Below are positions 15,693 to 22,051 of a DNA stretch of 32,779 nt, one piece after another; the first letter of the stretch is position 1; every line of letters begins with the position of its first letter. A program made the translations under genes and the position numbers. The notes beneath the pieces were generated by a model, which did no database searches, was not told where the DNA came from, and saw only the letters and a list, made by a program, of their open reading frames with translations. The stretch is from Eggerthellaceae bacterium (GTDB lineage Bacteria; Actinomycetota; Coriobacteriia; Coriobacteriales; Eggerthellaceae), in NCBI GenBank assembly GCA_022644775.1, contig JALCHN010000022.1, positions 1 to 32,779 on the forward strand. The letters run 5' to 3'.

Positions 15693-15951
15693 AGTGCCTC
15701 CTTTAGGCTTCAGATGCGTGCGCGCACTGTCTTTTCACCGTTCGCGGCGCGCTGTGCGGCACCGCGCAAGGCGAATCGCGTGTCATGCACGCCTGTTCGC
15801 GCATTGGTGCCCGCCCTTTGCGAGCACGGGAAGAAGTATGGCTCTGACCTGCCCATTTGCCTATCATGCAAAGTGCTGAAATCGCAGGGAAACCCGTCGT
15901 TTTTTGTCATGCAAACTAGGTACGGGGGCGTTTCGGGCTCATTTGGGCACG
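15693..15951. promoter_or_regulatory. Gene-free region upstream of tatA
   Basis: No convincing gene. A 66-codon minus-strand frame (15710-15910) has no family features or ribosome binding site. Three near-copies of a TRTCATGCAM motif are seen on the plus strand at 15781-15790, 15862-15871 and 15905-15914. They may be binding sites near the tatA promoter. No clear -10/-35 pair could be assigned. Confidence 0.3.
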
Positions 15952-15998
15952 AAAAAGGCCGCGGGGACGAGGCGATACGCCCGCCTTGTCCCCGCGGC
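15952..15998 (-). terminator. Rho-independent terminator of engB
   Basis: On the minus strand, a 12-bp GC stem (GGCCGCGGGGAC and its complement), extended after one mismatch by AGGCG/CGCCT, followed by TTTTT. It lies 32 nt after the engB stop codon and closes the exonuclease-engB gene group. Confidence 0.85.
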
Positions 15999-16029
15999 CC
16001 CCGCGCGCCCTCTCGCGCGCCGCAACCCC

Positions 16030-16632
16030 TTACTCGGACGCCTGCGCGATGGCGTCCTCGATCAAGGAGCGCACGTCGTCGATGCCCATACCGTCGAGCG
16101 ATGACGTGGCCACGACCACCGCGTCGCCCGAAGCCGAAAGTTGCTTGACGAGCTTGGCCATCTGACGGCGCGCCGCGGTCTTCGATGACATCTTGTCGGC
16201 CTTCGTGAACACGATCATGAAGGGAATCTCGCGGGCGTTGAGGAAGGCGATCATCTGCTTGTCGAGCTCGCTCACGTCGTGGCGAATGTCGATGAGCACG
16301 CAGCAGAGGGCGAACTTCCGATCTTGGTTGAAGTAGCCTTCGATCAGCGTGCGCCAGCGGTTCTTGTCCTTCTTGGCGACCTTGGCGTAGCCGTAGCCCG
16401 GCAGGTCGACGAAGTCGGCGATGCCGGCGTTGAAGAAGTTGATGTTCTGCGTACGGCCCGGGGTGTTCGACACCTTCACAAGACGCTTGCGGTTGAAGAT
16501 CTTGTTCATGATCGTCGATTTACCCACGTTCGAGCGGCCCACGAACGACACCTCGGGCAGCGTCGAGGCGGGCACCTGGTCGGGCAGACCGTACGAGGCG
16601 GTGAAGGCGACCTTCTGGTAGTTGATGGCCAT
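16030..16632 (-). CDS. engB: Ribosome biogenesis GTP-binding protein EngB (YsxC/YihA)
   Basis: An essential TRAFAC-class GTPase that helps assemble the large ribosomal subunit. It is 200 residues, typical of the family. GTPase motifs are G1 GRSNVGKS (32-39), G2 region SNTPGRTQNINFF, G3 DLPGYG (76-81) and G4 FTKADK (about 146). AGGAG lies 6 nt before the ATG, within the 9-nt gap after the upstream gene's stop, which indicates co-transcription with the hypothetical gene 16642-17319. Confidence 0.96.
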   Translation of the reverse strand: MAINYQKVAFTASYGLPDQVPASTLPEVSFVGRSNVGKSTIMNKIFNRKRLVKVSNTPGRTQNINFFNAGIADFVDLPGYGYAKVAKKDKNRWRTLIEGYFNQDRKFALCCVLIDIRHDVSELDKQMIAFLNAREIPFMIVFTKADKMSSKTAARRQMAKLVKQLSASGDAVVVATSSLDGMGIDDVRSLIEDAIAQASE

Positions 16633-16641
16633 ACGGGGCTC

Positions 16642-17319
16642 CTATTCTCCACGCAGGAAGCGTTCCCACCACGCGCGCGACGCCATGCCGGTCGACGCGA
16701 GCGCGTTGATGAAGGCCTCCTGCTGTTCGACGGGCAGGGCGCGGAATTCGTCGCGCATCATCTGCTGAAAGCGGGCGGGGTCGGTGCGCATGGTTTCGAG
16801 CGCTTCCTGCATCTGCTCGAAGGCGTAGGCGTTGGGGCCGTCGGCGCCGAAGAGGTTCTGCATGGCGCCCATGTCGAAGGGCATGCCGTCGAAGACGGGC
16901 GCTTCGGGCTCTTTGGGGGCCGCCGGGCGCGGGAAGTCGAGCTGGTAGAGCTCTTCGAGCACGTCGTCGAAATGGGCGGGCACCATGTTGGTGCCGCGCG
17001 CCTCGACCGAGAAGACGTCCTTTTTGAAGACGAGGGCCAGGCTCCATTGGGCCAGGTTGTCGCGCGGCGACGCCTGCGGGGCCTCGTCCCAACTGAACAC
17101 GCCCAGCTCGCCCAGGCGGTCCTTGAGCTTCCGCGCCGTCTCGCGCGGCACCGTGCGCGTGAACTTGACCGCGGGATTGGCTGCCGAGCCCTGCTCTACG
17201 TGCAGCTCGTACATGTCGCCGGCCAGGCTCATGCGGAACAGGGAACGGCCCTGCGGCGTTTCGAAGGTCATGAACGTGAAGCTCTCGAAGGGCGGTTGCG
17301 TGCGGGTATCGCCTTCCAT
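16642..17319 (-). CDS. Hypothetical protein, 225 residues
   Basis: No family is recognised. The protein is soluble, with no signal peptide or membrane segment. The first 130 residues look like a beta-rich domain (ESFTFMTFETPQGRSLFRMS, with FTRTVPRETARKLKDRLGEL further on). A proline-rich linker (FPRPAAPKEPEAP) follows, then a helical C-terminal half rich in Met, Gln and Glu. The ATG at 17319 is chosen because AAGGAG lies 6 nt upstream. It sits 9 nt before engB and 52 nt after the next gene, so it is part of that operon. Confidence 0.75.
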   Translation of the reverse strand: MEGDTRTQPPFESFTFMTFETPQGRSLFRMSLAGDMYELHVEQGSAANPAVKFTRTVPRETARKLKDRLGELGVFSWDEAPQASPRDNLAQWSLALVFKKDVFSVEARGTNMVPAHFDDVLEELYQLDFPRPAAPKEPEAPVFDGMPFDMGAMQNLFGADGPNAYAFEQMQEALETMRTDPARFQQMMRDEFRALPVEQQEAFINALASTGMASRAWWERFLRGE

Positions 17320-17371
17320 GGGCAACTCCTTTAAATCTTGTGCGCGCGAAGGTCGCGCCCGTTGTCTGCAA

Positions 17372-17809
17372 TTATACGAAGAAGCCGAACTCGTCCTCGA
17401 AATCGTCTTCCTCTTCTTCATCGATCGGAAGGCCGAGCTTGGTCGCAAGCTCGTTGTAGTCCTTCCACAGCGAACCGCGCGTGAAGCGCAGGAACCGTTC
17501 GGGATCGACCTTCATCTGCGTGCCGCCCTCGTCGAAGGCGCCGCCGAAGAAGCGCTCGAATTCGCGCAGCTCCCCTGCCGCCAAAGGCTCGCTGAAGTGC
17601 AGCAGCACGTCGCGGGGGCCGCCCGCTTCGCCGAACTCGACCCTGAAGCCGGCGTCGAGGGGCGCATCGTCGCGGGCGACCAGGTCGCGCTCAATCGAGA
17701 AGTAGCCGCCGAACTCGATGTAGTAGGCGTCGCCCTCTTCGCTCGGGGTGTTCGTGCGTTCGTAGAAGGTGATGTGCGTAGGCACTTCGTAGGTTGCCGT
17801 ATCGCTCAT
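17372..17809 (-). CDS. Hypothetical acidic protein, 145 residues
   Basis: No family is recognised. It is a small soluble protein, rich in Asp, Glu and Phe, ending in a very acidic tail (DEEEEDDFEDEFGFFV). The central part has FGGYFSIERDLVARDD and GTQMKVDPERFLRFTRG. GGCGAG lies close to the ATG. It lies between the exonuclease and the 225-residue protein on the same strand, probably in one transcript. The acidic tail could mediate protein or nucleic-acid-mimic contacts, but nothing more can be said. Confidence 0.7.
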   Translation of the reverse strand: MSDTATYEVPTHITFYERTNTPSEEGDAYYIEFGGYFSIERDLVARDDAPLDAGFRVEFGEAGGPRDVLLHFSEPLAAGELREFERFFGGAFDEGGTQMKVDPERFLRFTRGSLWKDYNELATKLGLPIDEEEEDDFEDEFGFFV

Positions 17810-17895
17810 AATCTCGCCGTCCTCATCTTTTTCCAGGGCGCCGACGAGCGCGGGCGCCGCTACGACGCGCCGCGACCCGGTCCCTTCGTAATGCG

Positions 17896-18852
17896 TTACA
17901 GAATGCCGCGCAGCTCGAATTCGGCGCGCACGGTCTTCAGCATCAGGTCGGTATCGTCCAAGCCCAGGTGCACTTCATTGGCGTCGTTGGAAAGGGTGCC
18001 GCGACGGCGCGCCCACGATTCCAGGCTCGCCGGCTTCGTGTTGAAGGGCAGGCGCTTGACGTCGGGGTCGAGCCCGCGGCAGAGGTCGCGCGTGTCGACG
18101 ACCGTGATGTCGCCGGCCTTGCGCGCTTCGGCGTAGCCCGGCAGGTTGAGCGTGAACCAGCTGTCCTCGAAGGCGGCGTTGTGGGCCATGTAGGGATAGG
18201 TGCGCATGAGGTCGAGCAGGGTCGCGTGAAGCTCTTTGTTTTCGCGGAAGGGCGTCTTGTCGCCCACCATGTCCCAGGTGATGTGGTGAATGTGGGACAG
18301 GGGCACGCCCACCTCGGCGTAGCGGTCGGGGATGCCGCAGTATTCCGCGTGCGCGTCGTGCGGTTGGGCGCCGCGCGAAAGGTCCATGAGCTCCCAGCCC
18401 ACGTTGACGATGTAGCCGCGGTCGGGGCTGCCCGACGTGGTTTCGATGTCGACGCCGAGCACCGTGCCGTGCACGGGATGCTGGGTCAAGAGCAGCGGCA
18501 GCGATTCGCGCACGCCTTCGGGCGCGGGCGAAAGCGCGCTGGGCGCCACGCCTTCGAGCGCCGCGACGCCGGCCAGCACGTCGGCATCGGGCAGGGCGTG
18601 GGGCAGGTTCTGGCTACGGGAGCCGTCGTCGGCTTCGATCTCGTCGCAGATCGTGCGGTTGCGGTCGGCGAGGTCGAGCACGTCGGCGAAGGAAAAGCCC
18701 GGCTGGGGGTTGGCGAAATAGTCGGCCACGAGGGCGGCGATGGCGTCTTCGTTCTTCTGACGTTCGGCGAAGAGGGGCTCGTCGCCCATGCCGAAGAGGA
18801 ATTCGGGGATGAACATTGCCTGCGCATGCGCAAGCGCGTCGTTTACATTCAT
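17896..18852 (-). CDS. DEDDh 3'-5' exonuclease domain protein
   Basis: A 318-residue protein with a DnaQ-like exonuclease domain in its C-terminal part. Motif ExoI is GVDIETTS (Asp135, Glu137), ExoII is HNAAFEDSW (Asp230), and ExoIII has His295 and Asp300 in EVHLGLDDTDLM, giving the DEDDh set. The first 130 residues have no recognised domain and are helical and acidic. AGGAG lies 9 nt upstream of the ATG. Likely activity is 3'-5' degradation of DNA or RNA. It is the first gene of a group with two hypothetical genes and engB. Confidence 0.85.
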   Translation of the reverse strand: MNVNDALAHAQAMFIPEFLFGMGDEPLFAERQKNEDAIAALVADYFANPQPGFSFADVLDLADRNRTICDEIEADDGSRSQNLPHALPDADVLAGVAALEGVAPSALSPAPEGVRESLPLLLTQHPVHGTVLGVDIETTSGSPDRGYIVNVGWELMDLSRGAQPHDAHAEYCGIPDRYAEVGVPLSHIHHITWDMVGDKTPFRENKELHATLLDLMRTYPYMAHNAAFEDSWFTLNLPGYAEARKAGDITVVDTRDLCRGLDPDVKRLPFNTKPASLESWARRRGTLSNDANEVHLGLDDTDLMLKTVRAEFELRGIL

Positions 18853-18873
18853 GCATGCTCCTAAAAATGCAAA

Positions 18874-18913
18874 GCGGTGCCGGGCACCGCGTTTCGTTCA
18901 AATTCCAAGTGTA
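18874..18913 (-). promoter_or_regulatory. Leader hairpin and -10 box of the exonuclease gene
   Basis: Perfect hairpin GCGGTGCC-G-GGCACCGC at 18874-18890 lies just ahead of the ribosome binding site. A minus-strand TACACT (18908-18913) is a fair -10 box; no good -35 is seen. The rest of the gene-free interval 18914-19111 shows nothing distinctive. Confidence 0.4.
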
Positions 18914-19111
18914 GCCAAACCGCCGCGCGGGTGATGCGGGAACGCCGCGATTCCCACCCTTGTTGCAGAATCGATACCGGCGGCGCTGCACGCTGCGCGA
19001 GCAACCGGGCGATCGTCAAGACGCCTCATGCCGCAATCGCCGCGCGCCCGGCCCACTCGACGAGCCCGACATACCTGCAGCCTCGCCTACCTTGCCCGCA
19101 TTCGCCCATGC

Positions 19112-19145
19112 AAAAAGGGCGCCCTCCCGGCGGGGAGAGCGCCCT
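19112..19145 (-). terminator. Rho-independent terminator of the formate/nitrite channel gene
   Basis: On the minus strand, a stem GGGCGC with an inner CTCCC/GGGAG pairing closes to GCGCCC and is followed by TTTTT, 34 nt after the stop codon. Confidence 0.85.
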
Positions 19146-19179
19146 TGTCGTGCGAAGGCGAACGCGCGGACGGCGACCC

Positions 19180-20028
19180 TTACGCTTCCTTCTTGCGGTA
19201 GGCGATCCAATAGAGCAGGCCGATGAACACGGCACCGCCCACGATGTTGCCCAAGGTGGCGGCGGAGATGTTGTAGAAGACGCCGCCCCAATTCAGGTTC
19301 GCCAGATCGGCCGAACCGGTGTAGGCGATGCCGAGCACGTCCTTGGCCACCACGCCCATGGGCAGGAAGAACATGTTGGCCACGCAGTGCTCGAAGCCGA
19401 GCGCGACGAAGGCCATGACGGGGAAGATCGTCGTGAAGATCTTGTCGATCACGCTCTTGCCCCCGAAGCCCATCCACACGGCCAGGCACACGAGGAAGTT
19501 ACAGCCGATGGCGCGGAAGAAGATGGTGCCCCAGGCGAGGTTGATCTTGCCGGCGGCCACCGTCATCATGGCCTGGCCGAAAGCCCCGCCGTTGAGCGTC
19601 GCCGTGCCGGCGCAGGCCACGACGCATACCAGAACGAGCGAGCCGACCAAGTTGCCGAGCCAGACGATAACCCAGTTCTTCAGCATAGCGCCCACGCCGA
19701 TCTTCTTCGAGAAGAGGGCCATGACCATCAGGCTGTTGCCGGTGAAGAGCTCGGCGCCGGCGACGATGACGGCGATGAGGCCGAGCGAGAAGCAGAGGCC
19801 GCCCAGCACCGAAGAGGTCGCGAACGACAGTGACGAATCGGATTTCACCAGCGTCATGAACAGGGCGCCGCTGCCGATGAACAGGCCCGCCAGAATGGAC
19901 AGGGCGACAAGGCGCGGCGTCTCGATCTGCGTTTTGCCGACGCCGATGGCTTCCGCCTTGGCCTCGATCTGCGCAGGGGCGAGCGCGATGGGGCTCACCG
20001 CTTGCAGGTCTTCTTTCTCCACACTCAT
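19180..20028 (-). CDS. Formate/nitrite transporter (FNT) family channel
   Basis: A 282-residue inner-membrane protein of the FocA/NirC/FdhC family, which forms pentameric channels for formate, nitrite or hydrosulfide. Family signatures are AELFTGNSLM (92-101), GCNFLVCLAVWM (about 175-186) and GFEHCVANMFFLP (211-223) with the central pore His214. Six membrane segments are visible. The frame is open far upstream, but the ATG at 20028 has AAGGA 3 nt upstream and gives the normal length. Substrate cannot be fixed from sequence. The GFEH-VANMF form and the molybdenum-cofactor gene nearby make formate a reasonable guess. Confidence 0.92.
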   Translation of the reverse strand: MSVEKEDLQAVSPIALAPAQIEAKAEAIGVGKTQIETPRLVALSILAGLFIGSGALFMTLVKSDSSLSFATSSVLGGLCFSLGLIAVIVAGAELFTGNSLMVMALFSKKIGVGAMLKNWVIVWLGNLVGSLVLVCVVACAGTATLNGGAFGQAMMTVAAGKINLAWGTIFFRAIGCNFLVCLAVWMGFGGKSVIDKIFTTIFPVMAFVALGFEHCVANMFFLPMGVVAKDVLGIAYTGSADLANLNWGGVFYNISAATLGNIVGGAVFIGLLYWIAYRKKEA

Positions 20029-20193
20029 GGTTCCTTCTTCCCTTGACTTCTCGAATGGCAGGGCCGTCGGGAATCGGCTCGCGCGTCGCGGGCGCATCCT
20101 TCTCATGCGCGCGACCCGCCGAAGCGACGCTTCGGGGCCGAACCCTTGGACGAAACCCGCCGTCACGGATTGAACAGCAAGCATGCTACACCC

Positions 20194-20217
20194 TTGCGCG
20201 AACGCGCTTTCGCGCAA
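20194..20217. other. Perfect hairpin in the focA-like gene leader
   Basis: Arms TTGCGCGAA (20194-20202) and TTCGCGCAA (20209-20217) with a 6-nt loop, and no T-run. It lies in the 464-base divergent gap between the FNT channel and carbonic anhydrase genes. Confidence 0.4.
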
Positions 20218-20305
20218 GGAGCCGATAACGCGGTAAGCGAACAAAAAAGCCCGATTCGAGAAGGCGTGTCTTCCTCGTGCCGCCGTTTCCCGTAAAAATT
20301 CGCCA

Positions 20306-20334
20306 GTTTTCGAAAAGTGGCCGATGTTTTCGAA
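20306..20334. promoter_or_regulatory. Tandem 9-bp direct repeat in the divergent gap
   Basis: GTTTTCGAA at 20306-20314 and again at 20326-20334, 20 bp apart, in an AT-richer patch of the divergent intergenic region. It could be an operator or activator site for the FNT channel gene, the carbonic anhydrase gene, or both. No FNR-like TTGAT-N4-ATCAA box was found. Confidence 0.4.
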
Positions 20335-20456
20335 TGGTACTCCGAACCGACAAGCGGTGACGGGGCATGCTCACTCGTTCGTGCCAACACCCTGCAGCCC
20401 TTCGGCGCCCGCCGTCACACTTCCACCACTATTCATCGCCAGCATTCTCGCACGCG

Positions 20457-20462
20457 TATAAT
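20457..20462 (+). promoter_or_regulatory. -10 box of the carbonic anhydrase gene
   Basis: Consensus TATAAT 30 nt upstream of the start codon, giving a short leader. The -35 region (CATCGC at 17 bp) is poor. Confidence 0.6.
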
Positions 20463-20492
20463 GGCGGCGTTCGCTTGAGCAAGGAGGCTCAT

Positions 20493-21071
20493 ATGGATGC
20501 AGAATCCGCACTGCCCGAAAGAGCGCGCGCAGCGCTCGCGCGGCTTGTCGAAGGCAATAGGAAGTTCGTTGCGGAAGAGGCGTTCGACGCCGACCTTTCG
20601 ACCGCCCGCGTGGCCCAGCTGGCAGCAGACGGGCAGCACCCCTTCGCCACGGTTATCGCCTGTTCCGACGCGCGCGTGGTGCCCGAGCACCTCTTCAGGT
20701 GCGGGCTGGGCGACATCTTCTGCATCCGCACGGCCGGCAACACGATCGGGTCGGGCGAGCTCGCGAGCGCCGTCTACGGCAGCGCCCACCTGGGCGCTCC
20801 CCTTCTCGTCGTGTTGGGGCACACCGGCTGCGGCGCCGTGGGAGCCGCCCTGGAACCGAGCGACCACGGGGCCCTCGAGCCCATCCTCGGGAAGATCCGC
20901 GCGGCCATCGGGGACGAGCGGGACCCGCACGCCGCTTCGGTCGCCAACGTGCGCGCCAGCATAGACGCCCTGCGCGCCCAGCCCGACCTGGCTCGGCTCG
21001 AAGCCGCAGGCGAGCTCGCGATCGTCGGCGCCCTCTACCATACCGACACCGGCGCCGTCACGTTCTTTTAG
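20493..21071 (+). CDS. Beta-carbonic anhydrase
   Basis: Interconverts CO2 and bicarbonate using zinc. The protein has 192 residues. The zinc-binding and catalytic residues are visible: Cys57, Asp59 and Arg61 in ACSDARV, and His110 and Cys113 in LGHTGCGAV. RTAGNTIGSGEL matches the conserved substrate-side loop. The ATG at 20493 has AAGGAGG 5 nt upstream, although the frame is open to 20367. It stands alone on the plus strand, with its own TATAAT box, divergent from the FNT channel. No clear terminator follows; the repeat array begins about 45 bases downstream. Confidence 0.94.
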   Translation: MDAESALPERARAALARLVEGNRKFVAEEAFDADLSTARVAQLAADGQHPFATVIACSDARVVPEHLFRCGLGDIFCIRTAGNTIGSGELASAVYGSAHLGAPLLVVLGHTGCGAVGAALEPSDHGALEPILGKIRAAIGDERDPHAASVANVRASIDALRAQPDLARLEAAGELAIVGALYHTDTGAVTFF

Positions 21072-21116
21072 ACGGCAGCTCCCGGGGCACCCTCTCCGCG
21101 CACGCGCTGGCGTATG

Positions 21117-21515
21117 ACTCGCATGGTCGCCGTAGGTCGAGCGCTCGCTTTGCGGAATCGCCACAGGTCGAGCGCTCGTATCGCACGGCTACCGCGACCC
21201 TTCGTTCAAAGCGCAGGGTCGCCGCAATCCCCTGCTCGAAATGCACGGTCACAGAGATTCCCTGCTCGAAATGCACGGCCGCTGCGGCGGGAACACTCGT
21301 TTTGCAAGGTCGCCGCAACTTGCCGCTCGTTTCGCAGGGCCGCAACAAGAGATTTCGAGTTCGAACCCTGTATACGGACGTCCCGGCTCGTTTCGCAGGG
21401 TTATGCCACGCCGAACGCGGAAACTCCGCTCATCCTGCACGGCTGCTGCACGATTCTGCTCGTTTCGCACGGTCGTGTCAGACTTCACCTGCACCAACCC
21501 TGCAAAACGAGTTCC
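21117..21515. repeat. Degenerate ~30-bp tandem repeat array
   Basis: About eleven imperfect units with the core GCTCGTTTCGCAGGGTCG start near 21117, 21143, 21174, 21204, 21234, 21264, 21295, 21325, 21386, 21428 and 21458. A very decayed unit is possible near 21355, and an inverted copy lies at 21496-21515. Spacing is mostly 30-31 bp. The first 16-18 bases of a unit are better conserved than the rest. Because 30 is divisible by three, reading frames through it lack stops and show 10-residue periodicity, but none has a ribosome binding site or codon pattern of a gene. Units differ too much for an active CRISPR. Function unknown. Confidence 0.65.
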
Positions 21516-21627
21516 AAGCGGTTCGATTCCCGTTCGCCCTGCAATTTCCCTGCAGCTTGAACTGCGTGTCGTTTTCGGGGGGATGCCGCTTACACAGCGA
21601 AAAGGACGAAGACCAGGGTTATAGACC

Positions 21628-21655
21628 AAAATGTGGGGCACTAGGCAAAAATGTG
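21628..21655. repeat. Short direct repeat next to the array
   Basis: AAAATGTG at 21628-21635 and 21648-21655, 20 bp apart, in an AT-rich patch. This contrasts with the GC-rich array on its left. A TATAAC hexamer reading leftwards (21617-21622 on the minus strand) is next to it. The interval 21660-21770 holds nothing else recognisable. Confidence 0.3.
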
Positions 21656-21773
21656 CACCCTAAAAGCACGCATCGCGCCTGATGAACCCCGGAACGCGAA
21701 TCCAAGACCGCCCTTCCGCTGCGCGCTGCAGGCGAGGCGCAGGAAAGCAATCCCCCCCCGCAGCAAAGAGAAA

Positions 21774-21807
21774 GGCCGCGAGCTCACGAGGAGCTTGCGG
21801 CCTTTTA
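21774..21807 (-). terminator. Bidirectional terminator after tRNA-Thr
   Basis: Stem GGCCGC-AGCTC pairing with GAGCT-GCGGCC (21774-21802). It is flanked by TTTCTCTTT on the minus strand and TTTT on the plus strand. It follows the tRNA 3' end by 7 nt. Confidence 0.8.
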
Positions 21808-21813
21808 GTTCTC

Positions 21814-21889
21814 TGGAGCCGACGACCGGATTCGAACCGGTGACCTACGCTTTACGAGAGCGTTGCTCTACCAGCTGAGCCACGTCGGC
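21814..21889 (-). tRNA. tRNA-Thr (anticodon CGT)
   Basis: A complete cloverleaf: acceptor GCCGACG/CGTCGGC, D-arm GCTC-AGCTGGTA-GAGC, anticodon stem ACGCT/AGCGT with loop CTCGTAA (anticodon CGT, reading ACG), and T-arm ACCGG-TTCGAAT-CCGGT. CCA is encoded at 21814-21816. A terminator follows. Confidence 0.95.
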
Positions 21890-21903
21890 GCATGCGTTCG
21901 TTA

Positions 21904-21974
21904 CATCAAACGCAAGGCGAAATTTTATCGAACCGGCGCGGGAAACGCAAGCCCGCGCTCGTGTGCGTTTGATG
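21904..21974. other. Inverted repeat between htpG and tRNA-Thr
   Basis: CATCAAACGCA (21904-21914) and TGCGTTTGATG (21964-21974) are exact complements. They enclose a smaller GCGGG...CCCGC hairpin. Further GC-rich stems lie at 21978-22050, just after the htpG stop. No clear T-run is present, so htpG termination may rely on these structures or on Rho. Confidence 0.4.
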
Positions 21975-22051
21975 GATGGGAGCGCGCCGGACCCGGCACC
22001 GGGCCCGGCGCAAAGCCGCCACGCCCCAGCCGTCGAGGCGGGGCGCCCGCC

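Noticed and set aside
15710..15910. 66-codon minus-strand frame upstream of tatA
   Set aside because: No Shine-Dalgarno site and no recognisable feature; it covers the presumed tatA promoter.
20029..20492. FNR box controlling the FNT channel
   Set aside because: No TTGAT-N4-ATCAA-like site was found; only the GTTTTCGAA pair is evident.
21117..21515. CRISPR array
   Set aside because: Units differ from each other by roughly a third of their positions, there is no identical repeat with unique spacers, and no cas genes are present.
21058..21682. Several long open frames on both strands through the 30-bp array
   Set aside because: The 30-base period removes stops in several frames at once. None has a ribosome binding site, and the predicted peptides are only 10-residue imperfect repeats.
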